64,000 bases of DNA from Hahella sp018986435. GTDB taxonomy: Bacteria > Pseudomonadota > Gammaproteobacteria > Pseudomonadales > Oleiphilaceae. This document shows, one piece after another, positions 41,176 through 50,163 of this stretch (its first letter is position 1; each line of letters starts with the position of its first letter). Below the pieces are notes generated by a model. It searched no databases. It worked only from the letters and a program-made list of their open reading frames with translations, and was not told the DNA's origin. The translations under genes and the position numbers were made by a program. The DNA lies in NCBI RefSeq assembly GCF_050749805.1, contig NZ_CP192738.1, positions 4,402,001 to 4,466,000 on the forward strand, written 5' to 3'.

Positions 41176-43254
41176 TTACGGCGCGATACGGATATCCACG
41201 CCAGAACCTTTCTTCAGAGTACAGGAAGAGTTGATGGCGTAGTCGCCGGCGATGCGCATATACAGCGGCCCACCGCTTAACTTATCCGGCAACTGAATCG
41301 TAGTCGTCAGCTCATATGCGTCCGTCTCGGATTGCGTCACCTCGCGCAGCATCTCATTCGCACTATTCTCAAAGCGTCCGTCATTATCCGCATCCAGCCA
41401 GATCTTCCAGGTGTTGGACGGCGACTCGGCTAACTTATCGCCTTTAACGGTGATGGTCACCGCATTCGCATCAGTGATGGGGATAGCGTTCTCGGTGTAA
41501 TCCGTACGCAAAAGATCTGGCGTATCGATGACAGTTCCGGCGACGGTCACTTGATCGATTCGGCGAGTCGCCTTCTCCGCCTGATAAAACGCGCAATACT
41601 CATCCGTCACGGATAAGGATTTACTGAAGCGGTCAGTGCGGCCGTCAACGTCCGTGACCTGCAGAGACACTTCATAGGTTCCTTTCTCGTCGTATAGATG
41701 CTGGGGCGACGCCTCTGTCGACACCAGGCCATCGCCAAACTCCCACCGCCAGGAAGCGACGATGCTGTCGCTACGACTGTCGTCCACAAACTCGACTCGC
41801 AACATATAGTTCTCGTCTTTAAAGTGGGCCAGCGTGTCTTGCTCCAGCAACTTTATCTTGACCGCCCGGAACGCCGTCACCACATCCTGTTCGGATTCGC
41901 CCATGGCGATCGCCGCCGTGCGCAGGCACTGCGCTGCGCCGCGCATGTCCATTTGCGGGTCCCAGCAATCTCTGGCGGCCTTGATATAAAGCTGATACGC
42001 CCGTTCAGGACTCCACTTGTTCGCCAGTTGATAGAAGGGGTAAGTCATCATGCCGATACGCAGATAAACGTTATTACCTGCCTCGTCATAATCAAAATAG
42101 CTGGCGATCGCTCCGGTTTCAGTCACGATACGATCAAGCTGACGCATCCCGTAATTCGACTCTTTAGAGTGCTCCCAGTTCAGTTCGCCGGTGTGCTCGT
42201 ATTTCGCCATCACGCCGGATATATCCCCGAATGCTTCATGCACGGTTCTGGCGTCGTTGCTCATCGCCGCAACGAGCTTAAGACGGCTGATGCGCGACAG
42301 GACGCCATGGCCAATTTCATGAGCGACAATGTCCAGGGTCGCCAGTCCGTAGGCCGCTCCCAGGGCGTCGCTGAAATTAGCGTATGCGCCATCCCAATAG
42401 ACATTGGCTTGCCACGAGCTGCCATAGTGAACGCGCAGGCGCAATTTGTCTTCCAAAGGCGGCTCGCCCAGATATTTGGCGAACATGTCATGAGTCAGCG
42501 TTCCGTAGAACAGGGCGTCATTCAGAGAGGAATAGGTCCAGACCTCAGTTTCTGCCTCGTCCACCCATATGGTGCGGAAGCTGTTTTCCATTGAGGCGCT
42601 GCAATCGAAATCATAGGGAGGGAAGTTTCGCTCATCGACGGTATTCGAATGATCGCCAGCATACCCTGCGTCCACTCTATTCGCCATGTCTATCACTTGC
42701 ACCAGCCCATTATCGAAAGTACAGCGGCCGTCCTCCGACTTAGTGACTTTCAGCGTGGGTCGATCTACGCCATAACGCCAGTTCGCCAAGGCTGAGCCGC
42801 CATGTCCCTGGACTTCGGCGTTGCTCTGATAATCCAAAAATTTGACGGGCGCGCCGTCTTTAGATTCTCCCGCCGCCGTAGCGGTATAAGCGAAGAGTTG
42901 GGCGTCTTCCTGAGGCGGCTGACTTCCATTAGGTAAAGTGACATGGGTGGGAGCGGCTGAATCCGACTCCGCCACCAAGCCGCCCAATCGGGCTCCCTGG
43001 GTGGAGTCCATCCAATACAGACGCACACGCTCTCCCTGCGCCGCCGCTTTAAGTAATTGAACCTCGACGCCGCCTCCGATGGCGCCGACTGCGCCATCCT
43101 GATCGCGAAAATAGACTGCGGCGATATTATTGGCGGGAGGGTACACTTTGACAGGCTCAGAGCCGCCTGATCCCCCACCTCCTGAACATCCAACCATCCC
43201 TAGAGAAACGCTTCCTACCAGCAGAGTTCCAACAACAGGTTTCAAAACTGACAT
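41176..43254 (-). CDS. Secreted M4-type metalloprotease lipoprotein with PKD domain
   Basis: About 692 residues from the ATG at 43254; an in-frame GTG at 43296 is an alternative, since AGAAGG touches the ATG. The signal peptide ends in the lipobox GMVGC followed by a Gly/Ser linker. The zinc site is visible as DIVAHEIGHGVLS (HExxH) and VHEAFGDISG (third ligand Glu), as in thermolysin-type M4 peptidases. The region where M4 enzymes have GVHxNSG reads YDEAGNNVYLRIGMMTYPFY, so the usual transition-state His is missing. A PKD-like domain follows (WRWEFGDGLVSTEASPQHLYDEKGTYEVSLQVTD cut at its WEFGDG core), then a C-terminal beta domain. Activity is probable but altered. Confidence 0.83.
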   Translation of the reverse strand: MSVLKPVVGTLLVGSVSLGMVGCSGGGGSGGSEPVKVYPPANNIAAVYFRDQDGAVGAIGGGVEVQLLKAAAQGERVRLYWMDSTQGARLGGLVAESDSAAPTHVTLPNGSQPPQEDAQLFAYTATAAGESKDGAPVKFLDYQSNAEVQGHGGSALANWRYGVDRPTLKVTKSEDGRCTFDNGLVQVIDMANRVDAGYAGDHSNTVDERNFPPYDFDCSASMENSFRTIWVDEAETEVWTYSSLNDALFYGTLTHDMFAKYLGEPPLEDKLRLRVHYGSSWQANVYWDGAYANFSDALGAAYGLATLDIVAHEIGHGVLSRISRLKLVAAMSNDARTVHEAFGDISGVMAKYEHTGELNWEHSKESNYGMRQLDRIVTETGAIASYFDYDEAGNNVYLRIGMMTYPFYQLANKWSPERAYQLYIKAARDCWDPQMDMRGAAQCLRTAAIAMGESEQDVVTAFRAVKIKLLEQDTLAHFKDENYMLRVEFVDDSRSDSIVASWRWEFGDGLVSTEASPQHLYDEKGTYEVSLQVTDVDGRTDRFSKSLSVTDEYCAFYQAEKATRRIDQVTVAGTVIDTPDLLRTDYTENAIPITDANAVTITVKGDKLAESPSNTWKIWLDADNDGRFENSANEMLREVTQSETDAYELTTTIQLPDKLSGGPLYMRIAGDYAINSSCTLKKGSGVDIRIAP

Positions 43255-43400
43255 CCTTCTGTGTGTAATGTATCTGACAGTGCTTGATCGTCTCACTCCG
43301 ATGTGACGCGATGGTGACTTGTGGGCGCAGAGAGTCCCACTGCGTCAATCACTTAGCTGACGGAACGCTGGATCATATCAACAGACATTACAAACTATCA

Positions 43401-44018
43401 TTAAATTAATCCGAAGCGTCCGGCAAACGGATCGTGGGAAGGATTCCTATTCCATTCATACTCCGCTTCATCCGCCACCCGCTCCGCCGTTTCCGCGTCA
43501 ACCAGCACTTCGATCAGTCGCAACGCCATATCCATGCCTGCGGAAATCCCCGCGGAAGTGAAGCGATTGCGATCCTCCACCCAGCGCGCCTGTTTTACCC
43601 ATTCCGTCTCCGGACCCTGTGACATCGGCCATGCGAAAGACTGCTTGTTCGTGGTGGCGCGATAGCCATCCAATAGTCCCGCCGCCGCCAGGACGCCCGC
43701 GCCGGTGCACACCGAAGCCAGAATCCTGACGCTGTGCGCCTGCCGTCGCAGCCACTCAAGCAACGCCGGATTAGCCGCCTGTTGGCGAGTTCCCGCTCCA
43801 CCAGGAACCAGAATCAGGTCATAGCTTCGCACGTCCGCCCAGTCATATTCCGCATAGCCGCATACGCCAGCGGAACTGCGTACAGGTCCGACCTTTTCAG
43901 CCACTTGATAAACAACGAAAAACTCATTAGCCAAACCGAACATTTCCAGCGGCCCGTAAAAATCCAGAAGTTCAAAACCTTCAAATAGAACTGCCGCCAC
44001 CTTGATTTTTTCTCTCAT
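43401..44018 (-). CDS. DJ-1/PfpI family protein, isonitrile-hydratase-like
   Basis: A 205-residue cytoplasmic protein. It opens VAAVLFEGFELLDFYGPLEMFG, with the acidic residue in strand one, and has LILVPGGAG and the nucleophile elbow ASVCTGAGVLAAAGLLDG with the reactive Cys near residue 104. The TSAGISAGMDMALRLIE helix completes the superfamily pattern. This subgroup includes isonitrile hydratase (InhA) and the sensor halves of GlxA-type regulators. It diverges from such a regulator at 44227, with 208 bases between, so the regulator may control it. The substrate is unknown. Confidence 0.88.
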   Translation of the reverse strand: MREKIKVAAVLFEGFELLDFYGPLEMFGLANEFFVVYQVAEKVGPVRSSAGVCGYAEYDWADVRSYDLILVPGGAGTRQQAANPALLEWLRRQAHSVRILASVCTGAGVLAAAGLLDGYRATTNKQSFAWPMSQGPETEWVKQARWVEDRNRFTSAGISAGMDMALRLIEVLVDAETAERVADEAEYEWNRNPSHDPFAGRFGLI

Positions 44019-44226
44019 GATCCGCCCCTCTCCGTTAGCACGTATAGCTTATTAATGTTCACAACCTGCGTCGTTAAGACTAAGATAATGCAATACGATT
44101 AGACATCGCCGACAGGGACATAATTAGTAACTTTTCGGTCATTTTACTGAAAGATGTGCAACAGGCGGTGACGGCGAATCCAGTAGCATTCATCGCCACC
44201 TCCGCTGACTGCGAGTAATCGCCGCT

Positions 44227-45192
44227 ATGACGCCACTGAAAATAGGCTTTCTGCTCTTCCCCGACACCCATCTGCTCGACTTATCCGGCCCGGCGCAGGC
44301 GCTGCGTAGTCTCAGCGATCATCGGCCAGGGCATGTGGAGCTAGTTTTCTTCTCTCCTGCTCCGTCAGTCGCCAGTTACCAGGGCGTCACCCTGAGCGGA
44401 CTGGCCTCATTGCCTGCTGACGACGTCGTCTTCAATCTGCTGATCGTCAACGGCAGCAAGTACAAAGATGACATGATCAGCGACAAGGAAAGTCAGCAAG
44501 GCCTGAGGTGGTTACAGAACTATGCGCAACGCTATCCTCAGGCCGCTATCGCCTCCGTGTGCACCGGCGCCTTCTATTTGGCCCGAGCCGGGCTGCTGCG
44601 CAATCGCCACTGCACCACTCATCATGGCCATGTGGACAGTTTGAGGTTGGCCGAACCCAGTGCGACCGTGCTGGAGAACCGGCTATATGTCTGCGATGGC
44701 CCGATCATTACGTCCGCCGGCGTCACCACAGGGACGGATATGATTCTCGCCTGGATGGCGGAGACATTTGATGACGATCTGGCGCAGCATATCGCCCGGG
44801 AGCTGGTGATCTACGCACGCAGAGACGGCGAGCAGGCGCAGATCTCCGAGCGCCGGCGCTACCGCAATCATCTGGATCATAAGGTGCATCGCTTGCAGGA
44901 CCGCATTTCCGCCGCGCCGGAGTTGCCCTGGACCGCGGGGCAACTGGAGCGGGAAATCAACCTGGGATACCGGCAACTCACGCGTCGCTTCCGGCTCGCC
45001 ACAGGCGTCAGCATCAAGCAGTATCAATTGATACTGAGACTGGAAGTCGCTCAGAAATTAATGCGGGAGGGGCGTCACGCCAATATCGAGCGTCTCGCGG
45101 AGACAGTGGGCTTCCAGTCTGCGCACGCTTTCCGCAAAGCCTGGAAAAACCGCTTCGGCGCACCGCCTTCCGCTTATGAAGGAAAAGAGTAG
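44227..45192 (+). CDS. GlxA-type AraC-family regulator with DJ-1-like sensor domain
   Basis: A 321-residue transcription factor. Residues 1-190 form the DJ-1/PfpI-like domain (LKIGFLLFPDTHLLDLSGPAQAL, IASVCTGAFYLARAGLL with Cys in the elbow, TSAGVTTGTDMILAWM). Residues 215-321 form the AraC-type double helix-turn-helix (LEREINLGYRQLTRRFRLATGVSIKQYQL, then IERLAETVGFQSAHAFRKAWKNRFGAPPSAY cut at its GFQS core). Proteins of this type regulate amino acid, amine or carnitine-related catabolism. The neighbouring divergent DJ-1 gene is the obvious target candidate. No ribosome-binding site better than weak is visible. Confidence 0.9.
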   Translation: MTPLKIGFLLFPDTHLLDLSGPAQALRSLSDHRPGHVELVFFSPAPSVASYQGVTLSGLASLPADDVVFNLLIVNGSKYKDDMISDKESQQGLRWLQNYAQRYPQAAIASVCTGAFYLARAGLLRNRHCTTHHGHVDSLRLAEPSATVLENRLYVCDGPIITSAGVTTGTDMILAWMAETFDDDLAQHIARELVIYARRDGEQAQISERRRYRNHLDHKVHRLQDRISAAPELPWTAGQLEREINLGYRQLTRRFRLATGVSIKQYQLILRLEVAQKLMREGRHANIERLAETVGFQSAHAFRKAWKNRFGAPPSAYEGKE

Positions 45193-45214
45193 CGCATTCT
45201 GGCCGACAAAGACT

Positions 45215-46312
45215 TCAATATGGCGGAGCCAAACGCCTGAAACCATGCCACAGGACGATCACCAGAAACGCCAGATTACGCAGTAACAGCAAGGGACCAG
45301 GCAGAAACGGCGTCCGCACGGTCTCCCCGCTACGGATGGCGAGATCGACACGCTCCGCCAACCCTCTGAAGTAGTCAGGATTGAAAGGCCAGTCCCATAT
45401 TCCCTGCAGCCAGGAGGCGGGTATGCCTTTCTCCCCTGCGCCCGCGCCCAAAATGCCGCCCAGGATCGCGGCGGTGGTATCGGTATCGCCGCCCAGCGCC
45501 ACGATCTGCGCAATCCCCGCGGCATAATCCGTTTGATGCTGGAGCCAGACGTACAGCACTATCGGCATGGTGTGATACATATACCCTGTCACGCCTCGCT
45601 CCAGCCCAAGCTGTTGCGCAAACTGCGCGGGAGTCAAACCTTGCTGTAACGCCACATCCAGACTATCCAGCAGCGTATTGAATTCGCTGACCGCCGCCTT
45701 GGTCGCCGTAGACGGCTCCAGTTGCGTAAAAAACCGTTGCAGATCTGACTTGTAAGCGGCTATCTCGACCTGCCCCAGGGCCGCCAAATAGGCCGCGCGG
45801 GCGGCGGCGATGGCGCCGACCAGGGCTTTCGGGTCACGATGGGTCAACTCAGTAGACGCCCGCAAATACGCCAGCAATGTCTCTGGCTCAGCCCCCAAGG
45901 CCACACCGATAATCGGTGCGCGCATGGCCGGCCCGTTGCCTGCAGACCAGACCCCGCTGCGCCTGGCGGGAAATCCCAGCCACAACTTAATAATCGCACG
46001 CCCGGTGGCCAGTCCAACTCCAGCCGGAAGACGCGCCAGCCACCAACGCAGACGCCACGCCAGATTCCTGGCGAACTGCTCCACATCGGAGCCATATCGC
46101 GCCAGCGCGGCGGCGGTCATGGCCGCATGCTCGCTATCGTCGGAAGTCATGCCTTTTCCAAAGAACAGGCGATGCCGCAACGGTCCCGGAAACAATCGCG
46201 CCACACGCTTCGGACCAATCCCCTCGCACGGCAGGCCGATAGCATCGCCGACCATCAGCCCCAGCAGAGACCCTTGCAGGGCCTCACGTTGACGATCAAT
46301 GTCCTGACTCAT
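45215..46312 (-). CDS. ADP-ribosylglycohydrolase (DraG-like) family protein
   Basis: A 365-residue protein. The N-terminal metal motif TSDDSEHAAMTAAALARY and the C-terminal GGDTDTTAAILGGILGA supply the Asp and Thr residues that hold two magnesium ions in DraG-type hydrolases, which remove ADP-ribose from proteins or small molecules. LQGSLLGLMVGDAIGLPCEG is the usual opening. A hydrophobic C-terminal stretch (LPGPLLLLRNLAFLVIVLWHGF) suggests membrane contact, unusual for the family. It has no adjacent ADP-ribosyltransferase. The region 30-75 bases upstream carries a G9 tract and a tandem repeat that may affect its expression. Confidence 0.88.
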   Translation of the reverse strand: MSQDIDRQREALQGSLLGLMVGDAIGLPCEGIGPKRVARLFPGPLRHRLFFGKGMTSDDSEHAAMTAAALARYGSDVEQFARNLAWRLRWWLARLPAGVGLATGRAIIKLWLGFPARRSGVWSAGNGPAMRAPIIGVALGAEPETLLAYLRASTELTHRDPKALVGAIAAARAAYLAALGQVEIAAYKSDLQRFFTQLEPSTATKAAVSEFNTLLDSLDVALQQGLTPAQFAQQLGLERGVTGYMYHTMPIVLYVWLQHQTDYAAGIAQIVALGGDTDTTAAILGGILGAGAGEKGIPASWLQGIWDWPFNPDYFRGLAERVDLAIRSGETVRTPFLPGPLLLLRNLAFLVIVLWHGFRRLAPPY

Positions 46313-46341
46313 GCTTATTGGCTCCTAATTCTTCCACCCAT

Positions 46342-46387
46342 TTTCTTTCCCCCTCATTCACCTTTCTTTCCCCCCCCCTCATTCGCC
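46342..46387 (-). repeat. Tandem near-repeat with C5 and C9 (G5/G9) homopolymers
   Basis: Two adjacent copies of a TTTCTTTC-Cn-TCATTCrCC unit, 46342-46362 with five C and 46363-46387 with nine C (46370-46378). On the minus strand this is a purine-rich tract with G9, 30-75 bases before the ADP-ribosylglycohydrolase start, a place where slippage could change promoter spacing or leader structure. Confidence 0.6.
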
Positions 46388-46460
46388 GACTACGGATAAC
46401 AATCACGTAACCTGTTGTTTAGCCGAGTCCTCACATTTACGCTCAGGCGCGCGATCGGGG

Positions 46461-46629
46461 TACACTAGGTTTCAGTGTAATCCGATATCAACATGGCAAT
46501 GATATTGGCATGTTGATAATCAGGCGGATGGATGCGCCTGCGCGGCGGCTAGCCGCGGGAGACAGAGCCTGACATGAGCGGGACCTGTCGTTGCAGACAG
46601 CAGACAAATAGAAGGAAGCTATTTGTCTG
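46461..46629 (+). other. Six consecutive inverted repeats upstream of the mtfA-like gene
   Basis: The 346-base gap 46313-46658 has no gene but is full of dyads. In order: TACACT/AGTGTA (46461-46466, 46474-46479); TATCAACATG/CATGTTGATA (46486-46495, 46509-46518) with a further inner CAAT/ATTG; CAGGCG/CGCCTG (46521-46526, 46535-46540); CGCGGC/GCCGCG (46541-46546, 46552-46557); CTGTC/GACAG (46585-46589, 46596-46600); and CAGACAAATAG/CTATTTGTCTG (46601-46611, 46619-46629) with AAGGAAG in its loop. Most follow one another with almost no spacing. A structured RNA leader, a separate non-coding RNA or clustered protein sites are all possible. Confidence 0.5.
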
Positions 46630-46658
46630 TCTAATTAATGGTACAAGGCAGTGTTGAT

Positions 46659-47489
46659 ATGAGTTGGAAAGAGATGGCGCCTTTTATTGTGTTTTTGATC
46701 CTCGCAGTCAGCGCTGCAGTGATGGTGATGTGGTATCCCAATCAACGTCGCAGGAAAATCCGCGTCACGCCATTTCCAGAAACCTGGGAAGTCATTCTGG
46801 AAGCCAACCTGCCGGTCTACAAACGACTCCCCGACACTCTTAAACACCAGCTGCAGGGACTGATCAACGTCTTTCTGCACCAGAAAACCTTCTATGGCTG
46901 CGCGGGTCTGGAAATAACCGACGAAATGCGGGTCACTATCGCCGGGGAAGCGTGTTTGCTTCTGCTGAATAGACCCACCAATGAATATAACGACCTGCGC
47001 TTTATCCTAGTGTACCCCGAAGCATTCAGAGCCGAGCGCGAGGTCGTCAATGACGACGGAACCGCAGCTGTGTCCTCTCACGGTCTGTTGGGAGAGTCCT
47101 GGAACAACGGCAAGGTCATTTTGTCCTGGGATGATGTAATCGCCGGCGCCCGCGATTTTACGGATGGCCACAACGTTGTGCTGCATGAGTTCGCCCATCA
47201 ACTGGACGGCGAGTCCGGCTCCACCAACGGCGCGCCATTGCTGCGAACGCCCACCAGTTACCGAAGTTGGGCGCGCGTATTGTCGGATGAATTCAATATA
47301 TTGCGTGACAACGCCTTCAAGGGAGAAAAGTCGGTCATGGATTATTACGGAGCCACCAATCCCGCCGAATTTTTCGCCGTCGCCACGGAAACTTTCTACG
47401 AAAAGCCCAAGGAGATGGCGGAAAAACACCCTGAGCTGTTTCGCGAGCTGCGCAACTACTATTGTGTGGACCCCAGGGATTGGGTATAA
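46659..47489 (+). CDS. mtfA: MtfA-like zinc peptidase with N-terminal membrane anchor
   Basis: About 276 residues from the ATG at 46659 (AAGG 10 bases upstream); an ATG at 46638 adds seven residues and would use the hairpin-loop AAGGAAG 20 bases away. One TM segment lies at about 6-25 (MAPFIVFLILAVSAAVMVMWYP). The M90 peptidase domain then shows LQGLINVFLHQKTFYGCAGLEIT, the zinc site VVLHEFAHQLDGESG (HExxH), and NPAEFFAVATETFYEKP with the third ligand. E. coli MtfA binds the glucose repressor Mlc in the cytoplasm and lacks this anchor, so the present protein may have a different, membrane-bound role. Confidence 0.87.
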   Translation: MSWKEMAPFIVFLILAVSAAVMVMWYPNQRRRKIRVTPFPETWEVILEANLPVYKRLPDTLKHQLQGLINVFLHQKTFYGCAGLEITDEMRVTIAGEACLLLLNRPTNEYNDLRFILVYPEAFRAEREVVNDDGTAAVSSHGLLGESWNNGKVILSWDDVIAGARDFTDGHNVVLHEFAHQLDGESGSTNGAPLLRTPTSYRSWARVLSDEFNILRDNAFKGEKSVMDYYGATNPAEFFAVATETFYEKPKEMAEKHPELFRELRNYYCVDPRDWV

Positions 47490-47532
47490 CTCCCCGTCGA
47501 TTTCCCCTCACACTTAGCAATGATCCCGCGTT

Positions 47533-48501
47533 ATGCCCAGACACCTCCGCTCCTCATCGATTATTCTTGGTTCGCTGTTTAGCGCCGCGCTGTCAATGGC
47601 CAGCGTCGCTATTCAAGCGGAGGAATCCACACCAGCGGCCAATGCGGTCCAGTCAGCATTCACTGGACACATTTACGCGATCCAGGAAGATGATTTCCTG
47701 AAGTACGTCACGCGGGACGATATCGTCTACACCGTTGACCATGACGCCATTCAAAGAGTGGTGGTTCATTCCAAAAACGATTATTCCGGCGTCACTATTT
47801 ACCCTTTGGAAGATGCCGTATTAATGTTTCGTCGCAACGGGTCAGAAAAATACTTTACTCAGGTCAACATCAAAGAATATCTGGAATATATGGAAAGTCA
47901 GGGGCGATGGAGCGTCATGGATTATGATCGCTTCGGTTTCGGAACCTACTTTAATGGCGCACAAAAAGAGAAGGACACCCTCATTGTTGCGCAACCGGAC
48001 CCAGTGACTTATGACGAATACCGATGCCAGCAGCTGGACATCACACAACCGGATTCCATCTCGCCAGAGCTATACACGACGATTCATTGCGACCATCTGG
48101 GCATTCCCAGAGACTGGCTGCGATACACTGAGTTGAGAATCCCGGATGAAGTCACCGGTTTCCCGTTCAAAGTGACTTTGCGGATGCAGGAAAAAGCGCC
48201 CAAGCAAGTCGACAAGTCCAATAAGGAAGATGAAAAAGATGGAGATAGTGGTCTTGATCCCCGTCTGGAAAAAGCATTAAGGCTAACCGGGAAAGCCATC
48301 GTCAAAACCGCGCAGGTGGTCAGCAAAATCAATGAGTTCACTTACCGGGTCGTTAAGGTTGTCAGCGAGCCGGTGACCAAAACGTCGTTCTTTCAGGAAG
48401 AGGATTTTATCCGGGTGGATTCTATCGATACCCTGCGCAGTTCCTTTTCCGATTTTCCCAAATACCATAATTCCGGTGGCTCCCATAACTGGTTCGACTG
48501 A
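47533..48501 (+). CDS. Exported protein of unknown function
   Basis: A 322-residue protein. The N-terminus is a clear signal peptide (SSIILGSLFSAALSMASVAIQAEE, cleavage near residue 31). The mature part has two folded-looking regions: about 40-160 (GHIYAIQEDDFLKYVTRDDIVYTV, VTIYPLEDAVLMFRRNGSEKYFTQV) and 160-215. A Lys/Glu/Asp-rich linker follows (KQVDKSNKEDEKDGDSG), then a C-terminal amphipathic helix region. I do not recognise it. It follows the mtfA-like gene by 43 bases on the same strand and may be co-transcribed with it. Confidence 0.65.
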   Translation: MPRHLRSSSIILGSLFSAALSMASVAIQAEESTPAANAVQSAFTGHIYAIQEDDFLKYVTRDDIVYTVDHDAIQRVVVHSKNDYSGVTIYPLEDAVLMFRRNGSEKYFTQVNIKEYLEYMESQGRWSVMDYDRFGFGTYFNGAQKEKDTLIVAQPDPVTYDEYRCQQLDITQPDSISPELYTTIHCDHLGIPRDWLRYTELRIPDEVTGFPFKVTLRMQEKAPKQVDKSNKEDEKDGDSGLDPRLEKALRLTGKAIVKTAQVVSKINEFTYRVVKVVSEPVTKTSFFQEEDFIRVDSIDTLRSSFSDFPKYHNSGGSHNWFD

Positions 48502-48642
48502 CGCCGCATAACGCCCGCCTGGGGGATATAGATAGTCCCCCATATAGACATCCCCGCCAAAAAGGCTAGAATTTCCGCCCTTTGTAAGCTTGAGTCTATG
48601 CCGAATGACTCAGTCACACACCTTCACATAAGTAAATTCGAT

Positions 48643-50133
48643 ATGAAAAAAATATGGTTAGCGGCGCCCATCGCCGTTGCAGTGGCCGCGGCTCCCTTTG
48701 TCATCGCACATAAAGCCGAACAGAATTTCGACGCTGGCGTACAGGACGTTTCTTCATATCTGGCCTTTAATGGCCTGCCTGTTGAACTGACCGTTCAAAA
48801 ATACGAAAAAGGTTTTCTGAGTTCCAAGGCGATTAACCGTCTGCAACTTTCCCCCGAATTCCAGAGCATGATGGGGACTGGCGGCGACCAGCCTGTTTGT
48901 CTGGACCTGGTGACAGAAATCAAACACGACTACATGACCTTGCTGAAAGGCGGACTGCTGACCGCAACCACCCGCGTCATGCCTTTACAAAATCAGGCGG
49001 ACTGCGGCTTGGCGGAAGTCTTCACTTCTGAAAAAGAGCTGGCGGATTTCTACACCCAACAGTTTGGCGAAGAAGGCCCGTTCACAATTGAGTCCGCCTT
49101 CAAAATCGATGGCTCCAACACCATCACTTTCTCTTCCAAGCCCATCAATGTGGACAAAGAAGAAGAGGGAAAGTCGATAAAGATTAACGTCACGCCGATG
49201 CAGGGCGTTATCGGCGTCAGTCCTGCTCGCGATCACGTGGTGGCGAACATTAATTGGCAGGGCCTCAATGTAGCTGCTCACAATGGTGAGAAAGTCGGCG
49301 ACGTGAAAGTTGGCTCTTACACCCTGAAAATGGAAGCGAACCAAATTCTGGAACACCTGTGGGCAGGCTCATCCGAGCAGGTTATCAGCGACATCAAAAT
49401 CGGCAGTGAAGATGGCCAAAACTTCAGCGTCAGCACTATTACGCTGAAAGGCAAAGACACCATCGCAGAAAATCTGCTGAGCAGCGCCGCGTTCATCAAT
49501 GTGAACGATATGCTGTATGACGGAATGGATGTGGGCTCCATGGCTCTGAATCTGTCCTTCAATAACTTTGAAACAGAAGCCACTAACCGCTTAGTGGGCG
49601 TCATCAAACAAATCAACACCCAGGCTACCGCTTCCACCGATCCTGACCAGTTCCTGACCGAACTGGAAAACCAGAAAGACATTATTGTGGGCGACCTGAT
49701 TACCTTGGCGAAAAAAGCGGATATTAAAATCGACAAATGGGAACTTAAGCTGGGTGAAAACAGCTTCAACGCCAACGCAGATCTGCGTATGGATGGCGTT
49801 GACCAGCTATCCGCCGACGTTCTGAAAGAACAGCCGCAAGTCCTGATGGCGAACGTGCTGCTAAACGCCGAGGGCAAACTGGATGAAGCCCTGGTAATCA
49901 GCTATGCGGATGTCATGGTCGCTGCGCAAAGCAAGACAATGGAGCTGACCGACGAAGACAAAGCGCAAATGAAAGAGATGCTGCTCATGCAGTTCTCCAA
50001 CATGGCGCAAATGTATGTCCAAATGGGACTGCTGAACTACGATGAAGCCTCTTCTCAGTACAGCGCTAAAGTCGGCTTCGCCAAAGGCGGATTAACCGTT
50101 AACGGCCAGCCTTTCAACCCGAACGGCGGTTGA
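48643..50133 (+). CDS. DUF945 family protein (YdgA/YihF-like)
   Basis: A 496-residue protein from the ATG at 48643, close to the roughly 500 of E. coli YdgA; the upstream in-frame ATG at 48598 would bury the signal segment. It begins MKKIWLAAPIAVAVAAAPFVIAHKAE, a membrane anchor or signal. The repetitive beta-rich body contains LTVQKYEKGFLSSKAINRL, VNINWQGL-like and AKKADIKIDKWELKLGENSFNANADLRM segments typical of DUF945. Proteins of this group sit in the inner membrane facing the periplasm and resemble AsmA-type bridges in parts, but their function is not established. It is monocistronic, with a terminator shared with the convergent gene. Confidence 0.82.
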   Translation: MKKIWLAAPIAVAVAAAPFVIAHKAEQNFDAGVQDVSSYLAFNGLPVELTVQKYEKGFLSSKAINRLQLSPEFQSMMGTGGDQPVCLDLVTEIKHDYMTLLKGGLLTATTRVMPLQNQADCGLAEVFTSEKELADFYTQQFGEEGPFTIESAFKIDGSNTITFSSKPINVDKEEEGKSIKINVTPMQGVIGVSPARDHVVANINWQGLNVAAHNGEKVGDVKVGSYTLKMEANQILEHLWAGSSEQVISDIKIGSEDGQNFSVSTITLKGKDTIAENLLSSAAFINVNDMLYDGMDVGSMALNLSFNNFETEATNRLVGVIKQINTQATASTDPDQFLTELENQKDIIVGDLITLAKKADIKIDKWELKLGENSFNANADLRMDGVDQLSADVLKEQPQVLMANVLLNAEGKLDEALVISYADVMVAAQSKTMELTDEDKAQMKEMLLMQFSNMAQMYVQMGLLNYDEASSQYSAKVGFAKGGLTVNGQPFNPNGG

Positions 50134-50163
50134 TGCTGCAAATACCTGGCATATCTTTGAAAA

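Noticed and set aside
46461..46629. c-di-GMP (GEMM) riboswitch or integron attC site
   Set aside because: The conserved GEMM core and the attC RYYYAAC/GTTRRRY boxes are not present, and the hairpins do not match either layout.
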